Part shown: positions 46,801-54,459 of the stretch, piece after piece
How positions within the stretch are numbered: position 1 is the first letter of the stretch
Layout: each line of letters begins with the position of its first letter
Notes under the pieces: generated by a model
The model's database searches: none
What the model saw: only the letters and a program-made list of their open reading frames with translations
Told to the model about the DNA's origin: nothing
Position numbers and translations under genes: made by a program
DNA from: Apoderus coryli
Taxonomy: Eukaryota; Arthropoda; Insecta; Coleoptera; Attelabidae
Assembly (NCBI GenBank): GCA_911728435.2
Contig: OU452216.1
Span: 7,390,342 to 7,454,341, forward strand
Reading direction: 5' to 3'
Length of the DNA: 64,000 nt

Positions 46801-49550
46801 CATTGACAGTCTTCTTCATCTCAGCAAAAACCCTTTCCACGTAGAGGTTGAAGAGCATTGGGGATATAATGCAGCCCTGCCTGCCTTCTTTCTTTATTCC
46901 AAATTCCTCTGTTGTTACTGAGTTTTCAAGTCGTATTTGCGCTGTCTGGTGCCAGTATAGATGCAGAAACTCCACTAGCAATACTCCTTTTCTGTCCCAA
47001 AAAAGAAGTCAAAACAGATACAGTGGTTAACAAGTCAGGCAGCAGAATTTTATGAGGAGGGTATTCAAAAACTGGTGCCAGGCTTTCATGTAAAAATAAA
47101 ATTATCTTTGCAGGTCTTTTTTTTGATTCCAAAACGGTACTTACTTAAAAAACATGCCTAGACAAAAGTTGGCACATTTGGTGCTTTAAATGTCATGGTG
47201 AATATATGGGTAAAGATGGAGTACCCTTCTGTGAGCGTGATTACCAGAAACAGTTTGGTGTTAGATGTGCCTATTGTCATCGATTTATCAGCGGTAAAGT
47301 TTTGCAGGCTGGGGATAATCACCATTTCCATCCAACATGCGCACGTTGCACAAAATGTAGCGATCCATTTGGGGATGGGGAAGAAATGTATTTACAAGGA
47401 GGTGGTCATGACCAATGGGAATTGTACGACACGGATATGTCCATAAGGGACTTTGATCGACATAGTACCTCGGGAGCTAGTGAATGACAGTTTTCCATGC
47501 GTTCCCGTACCCCTAGTTTGAACGGTTCATTATATAGTCCCAATAGTTTGTCCAGAAAGCATTACCATATCTTTGCACGTCTTTTTTTGATTCCAAAACG
47601 GTACTTACTTAAAAAACATGCCTCGTATAAAAGGAAACCCTCGTATACAATACTCTTTTATCAATTTTATATAAATAAGTGTTATTTTGTGCGTAATTCC
47701 CGAATTGCAAAAGCAAATGAATTATCGTGTCATGAAATATTACTAGGTTAGTTGTTGAAAAATTAAAAATAATTTGCAGGCCCTTTCTTTTGATAAACAT
47801 CAGTAATTTCACAGAATTTCGAATATAAATAAATAATACATTCGTATAGTTTATTAAAATAAAACAAATTTAATATTTAGAATGATTTAAATAAATATTA
47901 AAAATTGTTAGACTTGCGACAAGTATACGATGAATATTGTTTAGTGTTATAGTGAGATAGAGATGTACCGAGATGTGTAAATGTCGATAGTTTTATATAA
48001 ACTTGACAAAAACAAAATTAATTAATAAAACAAAACACAACAACAACAACAACAGTTAATAATATTAATAATTTAATTGTACTCTTACTTACTGAATATT
48101 TAGAAGTAACTACAGAAATATATTCATATTTTGCGGTATCAAAAAATCTTATGTTACATTTAGGTGTCTACAAAAGCTTCAAAATATACCGGGTATTCCA
48201 TTAAGGGTGGACAGGTAGCATATCTCAGGAAATAATAGTCGTAAAACAATGGGAAAAAAATTCTTTTAGGAAAATCGACAATGGGAAATCGCTGGAAATA
48301 GTTTTGTAGTTCCTAACTATACCGCTACATACGTTTATTTATTTGTCTCTATGCATGGAAACTTCCCAATTTTGTACCTCTTTTAACAAATTTTATGAAA
48401 GCCCTGCATTTTGCTAATTTTAATGGATCTTTCATTATTTTTATTTGTTAAACTATCAGTTTAATAAATTTTAAACCTATTTCTTTATTTCCCATGGCAT
48501 TCTTGATCACGGAAAACTAAAGATACATGATTTTTCAACGAATTTTGGTGAACAACATTCTTTTGGCCATAACTCTCAAACGAATAAAGATTTTCCTGTA
48601 CGGTTTTGGACTTTTTTGTTGCAAATTCAATTTACTTTTTATTTTTGATAAAATATTTGTATCATTCCATTTAAGTTTTTAGAGAAAAATCAAAAAAACC
48701 TTAGGCGATGCAAATATCGCCATCTAGCGGAGCCCCAAAAAACAATTATGATTTAAAATATTTTTTTTCTTCATCAGCAAGGCTTCAGTTCTTAAACAAA
48801 AATTAGATTGAGAAATTCGGTTAAGCCAAACCAAAGTTATAGACATTATCATAGGTAAAATTTCGTCCTTCCCTGCTGCCTTTATTTCAAGCCGCACAAT
48901 AAAAAGTGATACGCCAAAAAGATGCCGAATCTCAGTAGCATTACCGTGGTAGTATTGTTTTTCTAACTTATATTGCAAAATTTTCAATAAAAATGCATTT
49001 TTCGAATTACTGTATCTATTACGCCCCCTAGCGGTATAGTTAGGAACTAAAAAACTATTTCCAGCGATTTCCCATGGTGAATTTCCCCAAAAGAATTTTT
49101 TTCCCATTGTTCTACGACTATTATTTCCTGAGATATGCTACCTGTCCACCCTTAATGTACAATAATTAAATCATTGCATATTCTAAAACACTAAAAGCAG
49201 ATTTGATCTTCTACTAATGTCACTTTTGTGTAGAATCACCAAACAAAAGAATATAATCTATAAAATAAATAAATAATAAGCTAAGGAAAAAATTAAATAA
49301 AAATAACTTCGCAAATATGAAACACACTTTTGTATTTACCTTATATTAAAAATAGTTGAACCAGATGCGATAATATACTGTTGATGACCCATGGAAATTG
49401 TCATGAAAAAAAACAAAAAAATAAATTAAAATTAGTTCAATCAATTTTTCTCTCTTAAAAGTTTCAAAGAGCTGAAGATTGTTTTTTTTTTTGCATGACA
49501 TAAAAGTTTGTGAGGTTTCGTGATACATACCTAACCTCATCGTCTGCCAT
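24098..49550 (-). CDS. wupA: Troponin I (wupA type) with alternative exons and a TnH-like extension
   Basis: Troponin I is the inhibitory subunit of the thin-filament calcium switch in striated muscle. Exons on the minus strand: 49573-49536 (ATG 49550; MADDE), 45759-45742, 45361-45233, 45169-45046, one of four 101-bp exons (44962-44862, 38984-38884, 36876-36776, 34344-34244), 30173-30130, 29553-29412, then alternative 3' exons. Diagnostic blocks: [78 protein letters not shown]. The short form ending in exon 26631-26578 totals 627 nt (208 aa). The long form uses an internal donor at 26599 and exons 26058-26040, 24808-24611, 24561-24334, 24282-24098, for 1236 nt (411 aa); both sums divide by three. 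The acceptor at 49573 implies a non-coding first exon upstream. The gene spans over 25 kb because its introns are full of repeats. Confidence 0.95.
24334..24561 (-). CDS. wupA: Troponin I extension exon ([14 protein letters not shown] repeats)
   Basis: 228 nt, a multiple of three, so it can be included or skipped without a frame change. It encodes repeats of roughly the form A-A-P-A-E-G ([20 protein letters not shown]). Acceptor ATTTTAG, donor GTAATA. The adjacent exon 24611-24808 has the same size class and repeat, suggesting exon duplication. Confidence 0.88.
24611..24808 (-). CDS. wupA: Troponin I extension exon (Ala/Pro/Gln/Glu-rich)
   Basis: 198 nt, a multiple of three. It starts [18 protein letters not shown] and continues with [14 protein letters not shown] repeats. 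Acceptor CCTAAAAG is pyrimidine-poor; donor GTAAAT. Low-complexity acidic extensions of this kind form the heavy troponin (TnH) of insect flight muscle in several orders. Confidence 0.88.
25135..25808. repeat. Tandem repeat of about 300 bp in troponin I intron
   Basis: At least two and a half units sharing TATTTTTGCTTTCGATTCAG, AGTTAACTAGATATTAATTT, CCATTTTTTATTGTTACGCC and TCCATTACAGATTGGTTCG. Each contains a small inverted pair TACAGGGTG / CACCCTGTA about 60 bp apart. The two minus-strand frames here (75 and 104 aa) are similar to each other because they read the same repeat; not genes. Confidence 0.85.
26040..26058 (-). CDS. wupA: Troponin I 19-nt linker microexon
   Basis: GAAGGTGATGAACCCGAGG between acceptor TTTCACAG and donor GTAAGT, encoding EGDEPEG. 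It enters in phase 0 and leaves in phase 1, which is exactly what is needed to connect the internal donor of exon 26631-26599 to the phase-1 extension exons. Confidence 0.8.
26578..26631 (-). CDS. wupA: Troponin I alternative terminal exon with internal donor
   Basis: Read through, it encodes [17 protein letters not shown] and a TGA stop at 26578, the standard insect troponin I C-terminus. An internal donor AAAAG/GTACAAG at 26599 would instead truncate it to [11 protein letters not shown] and join it to the extension exons. The choice between the two is the inferred switch between normal and heavy isoforms. Confidence 0.88.
   Translation of the reverse strand, partial: KKPEWSKKGEKVQEAEA
27057..27895. 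repeat. 171-bp satellite array D (troponin I intron)
   Basis: Nearly five copies of the same 171-bp unit and orientation as arrays A to C, with successive ATCATAAAAA starts exactly 171 bp apart. On its right it ends about 15 bp from the donor of the 30-nt troponin I microexon. Confidence 0.95.
27912..27941 (-). CDS. wupA: Troponin I 30-nt optional microexon
   Basis: Encodes [10 protein letters not shown] between acceptor CTATTTCAG and donor GTAAAATG, phase 0 on both sides, so it can be inserted between the common exon ending EEEDKE and any following exon. No family precedent I can recall for the peptide. The clean splice sites and phase are the only support. Confidence 0.6.
28582..28620 (-). 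CDS. wupA: Troponin I alternative terminal exon ([12 protein letters not shown])
   Basis: After acceptor TTTTTCGCAG the frame reads [12 protein letters not shown] then TGA. It follows the common exon in phase 0 and has the same basic/Trp character as the other terminal exon (KKPEWSKK), so it is probably a duplicated, diverged alternative C-terminus. Confidence 0.75.
   Translation of the reverse strand, partial: KPKQEKAEWQKK
28780..29400. repeat. Tandem repeat of about 240 bp, two and a half copies
   Basis: Units share GAGAAATATTATGTAGCCAA, AGATAAAAAATGTTATA, TTAGTACCAGTCAAAAATA, AATTGTGGTACCTAAAAATA and a G-run GGGGTCGCAGATTCATTG. Intronic, between troponin I alternative terminal exon 28582-28620 and the common exon 29412-29553. 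Confidence 0.85.
29412..29553 (-). CDS. wupA: Troponin I constant exon (C-terminal mobile domain)
   Basis: Encodes [19 protein letters not shown] through [19 protein letters not shown] and DKE. This is the conserved segment downstream of the inhibitory region, which binds actin. Acceptor TTTTTTGCAG, donor GTAAGT; phase 2 in, phase 0 out. Confidence 0.97.
29570..30115. repeat. Three tandem copies of a 180-bp intronic repeat
   Basis: Copies share TGCAAACTCTAATCCAATA, TTTGCCAGTCACTGTAGT, GTCGGTACCCTTTGGCAG and AAATGTATCAAAAATCGTTA. A single dispersed copy with the same landmarks occurs at about 54460-54650, so the unit is not private to this intron. Confidence 0.9.
30130..30173 (-). CDS. wupA: Troponin I constant exon ([14 protein letters not shown])
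   Basis: A 44-nt exon in phase 0, out phase 2, directly after the four alternative exons in the transcript. It encodes [14 protein letters not shown], a strongly conserved troponin I segment. Acceptor ATATTTAG, donor GTAAGT. Confidence 0.96.
30215..34243. other. Troponin I intron between constant exon and alternative exon d
   Basis: Contains a small hairpin at about 30221-30298 (GTTACTGCTTTTT / AAAAAGCAGTAAC), then AT-rich sequence with short unrecognised frames (31228-31470, 31938-32147), then the 320-bp satellite array 1. No gene supported. Confidence 0.6.
32066..33870. repeat. 320-bp satellite array 1
   Basis: About five and a half head-to-tail copies, with GCGAATTCCTGC recurring at exactly 320-bp steps (32401, 32721, 33041). 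Landmarks: GTTCACTTTAGACCCATAAA, TTTCCAGTGGCGTAAAAATA, CCCTATAGTATGCCACTGG, GGACATAGCGGTCACTAAAT. Central copies are nearly identical, edge copies diverged, as expected for homogenisation by unequal exchange. Sits downstream of troponin I alternative exon d. Confidence 0.95.
34244..34344 (-). CDS. wupA: Troponin I mutually exclusive exon d (101 bp)
   Basis: Completes the codon left by NE-G and encodes [19 protein letters not shown] followed by [15 protein letters not shown]. The motifs MYICE and QKWDLE match the exon class used in Drosophila wupA variants of the 6b type. Acceptor TTTTCTAG, donor GTATAT. The other three copies instead carry R-I-x-x-L-E and K-F/Y-D-L-E. Confidence 0.95.
34345..34916. 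other. Troponin I intron, no feature recognised
   Basis: Unique-looking AT-rich intron sequence upstream of exon d in the transcript. No coding, RNA-gene or repeat structure that I can support. Confidence 0.5.
34917..35154. mobile_element. Mariner-derived MITE, about 240 bp
   Basis: The left end ACGATGGTGGTTGGATAAGT and the right end, read in inverse, ACGAGGGTGGTTTGATAACT are imperfect inverted termini of a type seen in mariner elements (TACGAGG starts). The interior ACTAAAAG-type remnants give no open transposase frame. Confidence 0.6.
35285..36605. repeat. 320-bp satellite array 2 with one inverted unit
   Basis: Same unit as array 1, about three and a half copies from 35470 rightward. At 35285-35455 a partial unit lies in the opposite orientation (TTTTTACGCCACTGGAATAA, GGATTTGCAGGAATTTGCC), forming a head-to-head junction. 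It lies between troponin I alternative exons c and d, so exon d has a 320-bp array on both sides. Confidence 0.93.
36776..36876 (-). CDS. wupA: Troponin I mutually exclusive exon c (101 bp)
   Basis: Encodes [19 protein letters not shown], then [15 protein letters not shown]. Acceptor TATTTCTAG, donor GTATCT. The spacing of YYEKI, LE and KFDLE is identical to the other copies. Its end, IKAGE, differs from the K/R-K-D-x-E ends of copies a and d. Confidence 0.95.
36880..37580. other. Troponin I intron, no gene
   Basis: AT-rich sequence between exon c and the retrotransposon fragment. A plus-strand 67-aa frame (36999-37202) has no recognisable domain. Nothing else seen. Confidence 0.5.
37582..38820 (-). 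mobile_element. 5'-truncated non-LTR retrotransposon (reverse transcriptase)
   Basis: Three consecutive minus-strand frames form one decayed reverse transcriptase: [46 protein letters not shown], then after a frame change [13 protein letters not shown] and the catalytic LFADDST, then [17 protein letters not shown]. The joins near 38387 and 38110 are frameshifted, so it is dead. The clade looks Jockey/CR1-like, not certain. The fragment is bounded by an inverted pair, TATACAGGGTGAGTTAT at 37586 and ATAACTCACCCTGTATA at 38803, which is unusual for a LINE. It lies in the intron between troponin I exons b and c. Confidence 0.9.
38884..38984 (-). CDS. wupA: Troponin I mutually exclusive exon b (101 bp)
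   Basis: Encodes [19 protein letters not shown], then [15 protein letters not shown]. Acceptor TTTTTCTCTAG, donor GTATAA. It keeps the RINDLE and KYDLE landmarks and the exact 101-bp length. Confidence 0.95.
39843..40664 (+). pseudogene. Decayed DDE transposase (Tc1/mariner/IS630-like)
   Basis: The plus-strand frame from 39904 reads [29 protein letters not shown], then a second helix-turn-helix [13 protein letters not shown], then a stop at 40216. Conserved-looking pieces continue after it ([23 protein letters not shown]). Where the family normally has an F-T-D-E catalytic motif, the sequence reads ILWT-stop, so the active site is lost. The segment is bounded by its own inverted pair (CCATGAAACAAAATTGGGAA and the inverse near 40560) of about 110 bp. 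Confidence 0.75.
40659..43567. repeat. Tandem-repeat element, about 528-bp units, AGCTCTCCATAT ends
   Basis: Bounded by AGCTCTCCATAT on the left and ATATGGAGAGCT on the right. It begins with a (TGTC)n microsatellite at about 40793 followed by ACCGCTTAACAGATTTTAAC. Then roughly four units follow with period about 528 bp, each starting TATCCGTGATAACTCAAAAA and containing CATTTGGTACGAAAATACTA and ATAGGCGTTCGTAAATAGT. A (TCTG)n plus 'cttaacagattttaac' motif is common in arthropod non-autonomous Helitron-like repeats; that assignment is an inference. Confidence 0.8.
44862..44962 (-). CDS. wupA: Troponin I mutually exclusive exon a (101 bp)
   Basis: Encodes [19 protein letters not shown], then [15 protein letters not shown]. 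Acceptor TTTATTTAG, donor GTTAGA. Nearest of the four to the upstream constant exon (83 bp away). That spacing is short, which may make direct splicing between a and the other copies sterically restricted. Confidence 0.95.
45046..45169 (-). CDS. wupA: Troponin I constant exon (TnT/TnC-binding helix)
   Basis: Encodes [19 protein letters not shown] and [19 protein letters not shown], ending NE plus one base. It forms the coiled-coil-prone helix that pairs with troponin T. It leaves in phase 1, which all four alternative exons accept. Donor GTAAGC. Confidence 0.97.
45233..45361 (-). CDS. wupA: Troponin I constant exon (N-terminal helix)
   Basis: Encodes [19 protein letters not shown] then [19 protein letters not shown] and KKKLR; 129 nt in phase 0 throughout. 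The [12 protein letters not shown] block is an invariant arthropod troponin I signature. Acceptor CTATAG, donor GTGAGT. Confidence 0.97.
45742..45759 (-). CDS. wupA: Troponin I 18-nt microexon with probable GC donor
   Basis: After acceptor CTTTTACAG the sequence AAAAAGAAACTCGAGGAG encodes KKKLEE and is followed by GCACGTAAAT. Using the GT four bases later would give 22 nt and break the frame. Using a GC-AG intron gives 18 nt and keeps phase 0, producing MADDE-KKKLEE-EKKRKQ. The AG/GC context is typical of GC donors. If skipped, MADDE joins EKKRKQ, also in frame. Confidence 0.65.
46200..46985 (-). mobile_element. LINE fragment (reverse transcriptase 3' part) inside the mariner
   Basis: Minus-strand frame 46981-46679 reads [20 protein letters not shown] and ERVFAEMKK, a reverse-transcriptase motif of the R-Q-G-C-x-I/L-S-P type. 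Downstream minus-strand sequence (46680-46261) keeps scattered pieces of the typical C-terminal region (WSVLYGAEAW-like and RNEDVLRMAG) with many stops. It is a decayed RTE/endonuclease-RT type LINE inserted in the mariner transposase. Confidence 0.75.
47105..47159. repeat. Left 55-bp direct repeat flanking the abLIM retrocopy
   Basis: Contains GATTCCAAAACGGTACTTAC TTAAAAAACATGCCT and is matched almost exactly at 47570-47623. The right copy is contiguous with the mariner terminus (CTCGTA). The pair is best read as a duplication of the mariner end made when the retrocopy was inserted. Confidence 0.85.
47160..47569 (+). pseudogene. Processed fragment of abLIM/Unc-115 (LIM-domain protein)
   Basis: The plus-strand frame reads [77 protein letters not shown], then jumps to [20 protein letters not shown] and after an in-frame TGA continues [22 protein letters not shown] domains with this wording belong to actin-binding LIM protein (Unc-115). 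No introns interrupt segments that lie in separate regions of the parent protein. Residues are missing after CFKCH and after MYLQG, so the fragment derives from a spliced or internally deleted transcript. No poly(A) tract is visible. Nonfunctional because of the stop and deletions. Confidence 0.8.
47570..47623. repeat. Right 54-bp direct repeat flanking the abLIM retrocopy
   Basis: Copy of 47105-47159, differing by one T in the T-run and CACGT for CAGGT. It leads directly into the mariner terminus. Confidence 0.85.
47630..48186. other. Troponin I intron, no gene
   Basis: AT-rich sequence with a short CAACAACAACAACAA microsatellite at about 48040. No gene or structured element seen. Confidence 0.5.
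48189..49157. mobile_element. Truncated copy of the CCGGGTATTCC foldback family
   Basis: Begins TA-CCGGGTATTCCATTAAGG, keeps about 140 bp of the left arm, then switches to a segment like 40530-40650 and the inverted right arm. It ends at CCACCCTTAATG without the last 14 bp and TA. The 127-aa minus-strand frame is arm-derived. Confidence 0.85.
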
Positions 49551-49573
49551 TGTGAAGTCTGTTTATTGGTGTT
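49536..49573 (-). CDS. wupA: Troponin I start-codon exon (MADDE)
   Basis: After acceptor TTTTTTCAG come 23 nt of 5' UTR, then ATG at 49550-49548 encoding MADDE, then donor GTTAGG. MADDE is the usual insect troponin I start. The acceptor means at least one non-coding exon lies upstream. Confidence 0.92.
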
Positions 49574-52500
49574 CTGAAAAAACAAGGCAAATTATCGTTC
49601 AATTATTCTAAAATTCAAATCAACAAACTGTATTAAATAAATTAGATTGATTCCTAATAATTAATGGTTTTATTTTATTGGGCCATCATTCTAATTTTGA
49701 CTCATGTTACACATGGATTTGAAATCTGTAAAACCCGTTTATAATTAGAACGTATTGGCAGTAGTCCAAAATAAATATTTTAACGCTGTTATATGTAAAA
49801 ACGAACACGTTCCAAATGCTTTCAAGCCCACCTAATTTGGATTGGGAACAGAACTATCACATTTCTGTAACATTTATAGATAGATCAAAATGTACCTAGA
49901 ATACTACATGTTCCCGTTTGCCGTCTAGAAACAATTTATAATAAATAATTAGGCCTTGACCTGGAAAGTCCATTGTTAAACATTGCAAAACAGTTACAAA
50001 CAAATTAACAAAATAAAAAAATTCACATGAAAAAAACAACGACATTTCAAATATTTAAATTTTTCTGCAGTTCAAGAGTTTTAATATACAGGGTGTCGCT
50101 TTATTGTTTTAACATAAAAACAAAATGTTGACCATTTGTTTTAAGTTTGCGATGAAGTTTTCGTCATTACAAATAGTCGTTTCGTAAGAGATGCTCTCAA
50201 AAACAAAAAATTCAGGATCGAGTGTTATTTTTAAACGTTTACGGGGACTTTTTAGTTTTCATCTTGTGAGATATGTAGGATAGTTTCAGCCCCAAAAATC
50301 ATCCTCAACCTCTTCGGGAATTGTATTTTCACTTGCTTAAATTCACTATTTTATAAATCACTTGCACTTGATTCACATATTTTTTTAGTTAAAGGGAAAA
50401 TCGTATATCAAAGTAATGGTTATATAATAATTTTTTTGAACATACCTGTAGATTGGATGAAAAAATTAAACTGTGAGTAGCTACTCGGGACACCCTGTGC
50501 TGACTGTTCCTAAAAGCCGTGGCGGCGTCAAAACGCCGGGCGTCGAAACTTCTTACCCCCACCTCATAGCGTAATTACCTACCGCCCCCGCTTCCCCCCA
50601 CTGACTTACATTTACACTAAGCTAGCTACGATTTAGGCAAGGCGTAAATTCTAAAATTAATTTTAGTAATTTAGCCGACAAAAATAGAACACAACTTGAT
50701 ACCTTGTAGAAGAAAATAAAACAGCGTTTAGGATTTATTTACATTATTTTGTAATAATATTTTTAGTTTTCTTGTTTTTCAATTAATTGCAGTATTTTTT
50801 GTGTTAACGGCAACACCGATAACGAAGGACTAAAGGATTTTTGTACTAGTAACGCCATCTCTTGCCGATACAATTTTTCTTCAACACTTTAATCATTGGC
50901 GTACTTCGAGAATATAAATATTGGGATTGGCTAGTATGATCAAATTATGATTATTACAGCACCCCCTGGCCCAAAAGAAGAATAATTCTTTGTCTGGCAA
51001 TAATTCACGAACACACCTTGTATAATCTGAACGCTTGTGTTTAGCGCAGAGCCGAATCTAGGAGTTTTTCTACAAAATTAGACTTAAATTTCTTTCTCTT
51101 GTGATAACTCAAGAATCAATAGTGGGATTGCTGTCAAATTTACACAGGTATCGCTTGAAGGTTTGTACTAAATAAAAATCATATGGAAAAAATTCTAGTA
51201 ACGCCATCTATGGACTTAGGATAGGTGTAAAATGGGCAGAAAAGTTTTATTCATTAAATTTGTGCCTTTTTCAGGTAGCTAGCAGTAATGGCCTCTATAA
51301 TAAAATGTTTTGTTCACTTTTTGTTATTTTTTAACATATACAAGGCGTCCCAAATATAAATATCTATATAGGGATTTCGAAAGAGTCAACTAAAGAAATG
51401 GAAAATGCGTTTAATGTTCGATTCTATAAGTTCATTTATAGAATTAGAGCCCCATTCTGAAATACATTATACCCAGGCAGGATATTTTAGAATGAAATCG
51501 CCCTAGATATTTGGTTTGACGTCAGTATGACGTCATTGCTAATGCAACGGGGACCCAATTTCTTTGTGCGAAAATAGGGGAGATTAATGTGTACATGTCG
51601 TGGGGTAAAGGGAGATATTCCACCGCTACTATCCACCACTTTCTGCATTGGGGTAAAATAGGTCAGTTCCAGGGAGCGATGGCCCCGTTTTGAGGGTACA
51701 TGCAGCTTTCAATCTGGGATAATATGCAGGTAAAAAATCCAAACAGTTTCCCTATAATAAAGTAGTATATTTTGAGCTCTATCTTGTCATTTTCATTGAG
51801 AGACTGCATGCACATATACAGGGCGTCCCCTCGAATAAACCAGCTCCGTTAGACATAGGTACACTTCGATATTATGAATTACAGGAAAGTGGGGTTACGG
51901 ATAAGGGGGCGTCTCACTGGGAAACACCGTTGACCTATATATCGATATATAAAGTTGCGATTCAGATATTATGGGGCTTTTGTGCGGGATAATTTAAAGA
52001 GTGACGTCATTGCCGTTGTCATGTCAACAGGTCCAAACAAGTTAATGGCAGCAGCAGCAGCAGCACACGAGAATTTAATAGGAGTTTCTGGATTGATTGT
52101 TCAAATACATAGACTGTTTTAAATCGGGAGGCTCTTTGTAACGTTTTTTTTATTTGGAAAGATATTTGATAAATTTTATAATATTGATTATTAAATTATA
52201 GTCTGAAAGAGCTTTTGTATCGCTTGGGAGCTTCGAGGTTAAGGCCTCTCTGCCTGGATAACGCAGTCTGGAAAGTCAACTGTAAAAATATACAAGAAGA
52301 AGGTTCAAAAATACGTAAAAGTGTATTTTTTAAGAACTTCTTTAACTTTTCAGATTATCAACATATATATTGGTTTTAATTTAATTTATTGTATAAAATA
52401 ACATATTTCACATTCTCCATAATAGTACTGGTACAAAATAAGTCAATTTTCAAAAGGAAACTAATTGACAGATGAATAAAAATATAAATACACTGCCACA

Positions 52501-52988
52501 GTATATTGAACCGATACGAGGTCATAGAACTCTGCTCTAACCACCCCTAACATGACCCATTTTCTCACTTTGACACATTTTGCAACAAGTATTGACGCAC
52601 TACCCCCCCTCCCCCCTATCCTCGCCTGAACTATTCCGCTATGACGTCATTTCATATCTTTCAATTTATCCAGTGACCGAAATTAATAGATTTTCCGCTG
52701 CCTTCAATAAAATTAAATTAACTAACTAAACTAAAATTCTGACGAAATAATACAATACAATTAATAATTTTGACAAATCTTATCTTTCAAATTAAAATGG
52801 AACACAGTGTAATCCAAAATTTGAGTTCAACACAAACTTGGTTTACTTCTTAAAAACTAATAAAACAAAACTGTAAATTTTCCTCGATTCGGTTTGTGCG
52901 GAAGCTCAAATGGGACAAAGAACATGACAAAATTCTAATCTATGCTGGGAAATCCTCAGGCTTAGAAGCAAGAACATACCATAAGGTA
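49574..52988. other. Upstream intron/promoter region of troponin I
   Basis: No coding gene seen. It contains scattered short repeats (TACAGGGTGTCGC at 50091, ACAGGGCGTCCCCTCG at 51821), a GC-rich island at about 50510-50610, and CAGCAGCAGCAGCAG at about 52050. Long stretches look unique. Confidence 0.5.
50557..50602 (-). promoter_or_regulatory. Candidate troponin I non-coding first exon and start site
   Basis: On the minus strand an initiator-like TCAGTG (about 50604-50599) begins a GC-rich stretch ending GGTGGGG before a good donor GTAAGAAG. This lies 1 kb upstream of the acceptor of the MADDE exon and is the only GC-rich island nearby. Support is positional and consensus only. Confidence 0.3.
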
Positions 52989-54387
52989 CCGGGTATTCCA
53001 TTAAGGGTGGACAAGTGCATATCTCAGGAAATAATAGTCGTAGGACAATGGGCAAAAAATTCTTTTAGGGAAATTTACCATGGGAAATCGCTGGAAATAG
53101 TTTTTTAGTTCCTAACTATACCGCTAGGGGGCGTAATAGATACAGTAATGCGAAAAATGCATTTTTATTGAAAATTTCGCAATATAAGTTAGAAAAACAA
53201 TACTACCACGGTAATGCTACTGAGATTCGGCATCTTTTTGGTGTATCACTTTTTATTGTAAGGCTTGAAATAAAGGCAGGAGGGAAGGACGAAATTTTAC
53301 CTATGATAATGTCTATAACTTTGGTTTGGCTTAACCGAATTTATCAGTCTAACTTTTGTTTAAGAACTGAAGCCTTGCTGATGAAGAAAAAAAATATTTT
53401 AAATCATAATTGTTTTTTGGGGCTCCGCTAGATGGCGATATTTGCAACCCCTAAGGTTTTTTTGCTTTTTCGTTAAAAACTTAAATAGAATGATACAAAT
53501 ATTTTATCAAAAATGAAAAGTAAATTGAATTTGCAACAAAAAAGTCCAAAACCGCACATCAAAATCTTTATTCGTTTCAGAGTTATGGCCAAGAGAATGT
53601 TGTTTTCCAAAATTCGTTGAAAAATCATGTATCTTTAATTTTCCGTGATCAAGAATGCCATGGGAAATAAAGAAAAAGGCTTAAAATTTATTAAAGTGAT
53701 AGTTCTATTTCCCATGGCATTCTTGATCACGGAAAATTAAAGATACATGACTTTTCAACGAATTTTGGTGAACAACATTCTTTTGGCCATAACTCTCAAA
53801 CGAATAAAGATTTTCCTGTGCGGTTTTGGACTTTTTTGTTGCAAATTCAATTTACTTTTCATTTTTGATAAAATATTTATATCATTCCATTTAAGTTTTT
53901 AAAGAAAAATGAAAAAAACCTTAGGCGATGCAAATATTGCCATCTAGCGGAGCCCCAAAAAACAATTATGATTTCAAATATTTTTTTTCTTCATCAGCAA
54001 GGCTTGAGTTCTTAAACAAAAATTAGATTGATAAATTCGGTTAAGCCAAACCAAAGTTATAGACATTATCATAGGTAAAATTTCGTCCTTCCCTGCTGCC
54101 TTTATTTCAAGCCGCACAATAAAAAGTGATACACCAAAAAGATGGCGAATCTCAGTAGCATTACTGTGGTAGTATTGTTTTTCTAACTTATATTGCGAAA
54201 TTTTCAATAAAAATGCATTTTTCGCATTACTGTATCTATTACGCCCCCTAGCGGTATAGTTAGGAACTAAAAAACTATTTCCAGCGATTTCCCATTGTCG
54301 ATTTCCCTAAAAGAATTTTTTTCCCATTGTCCTACGACTATTATTTCCTGAGATATGCTACCTGTCCACCCTTAATGGAATACCCGG
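52989..54387. mobile_element. 1.4-kb near-perfect palindrome of the CCGGGTATTCC family
   Basis: Two arms of about 680 bp (52989 to about 53670, and about 53705-54387) are inverted near-identical copies separated by a loop of about 40 bp (AAAGAAAAAGGCTTAAAATT). TA flanks both ends. The 87-aa frame on the plus arm (53168-53431) and the 77-aa frame on the minus arm (53974-54207) are the same sequence read from each arm. No transposase is left: an extreme foldback derivative. Confidence 0.92.
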
Positions 54388-54459
54388 TATATAATAATTA
54401 TTACTTGTTATGCATATAAGTAGATACATTTATAATAATATGCTTCTGATATTATAAAC

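Larger units (their letters stand above)
45871..47625 (+). mobile_element. Mariner transposon, interrupted by two insertions
   Basis: Starts CGAGGGTTGTTTTTTATATT and ends AAAAAACATGCCTCG, with TA on both sides. The plus-strand frame near 45968-46150 reads [20 protein letters not shown], then [20 protein letters not shown] and [16 protein letters not shown]. This is mariner transposase with the first catalytic Asp in DDESWIY. The second catalytic block is missing where a LINE fragment interrupts (about 46200-46985). The frame resumes near 46987 with [20 protein letters not shown], the mariner C-terminus. A processed abLIM fragment interrupts the 3' terminus. Confidence 0.85.

Noticed and set aside
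47206..47487. LIM-domain protein as a functional plus-strand gene
   Set aside because: Missing residues inside the LIM region, an in-frame TGA, no introns and flanking direct repeats show a processed fragment.
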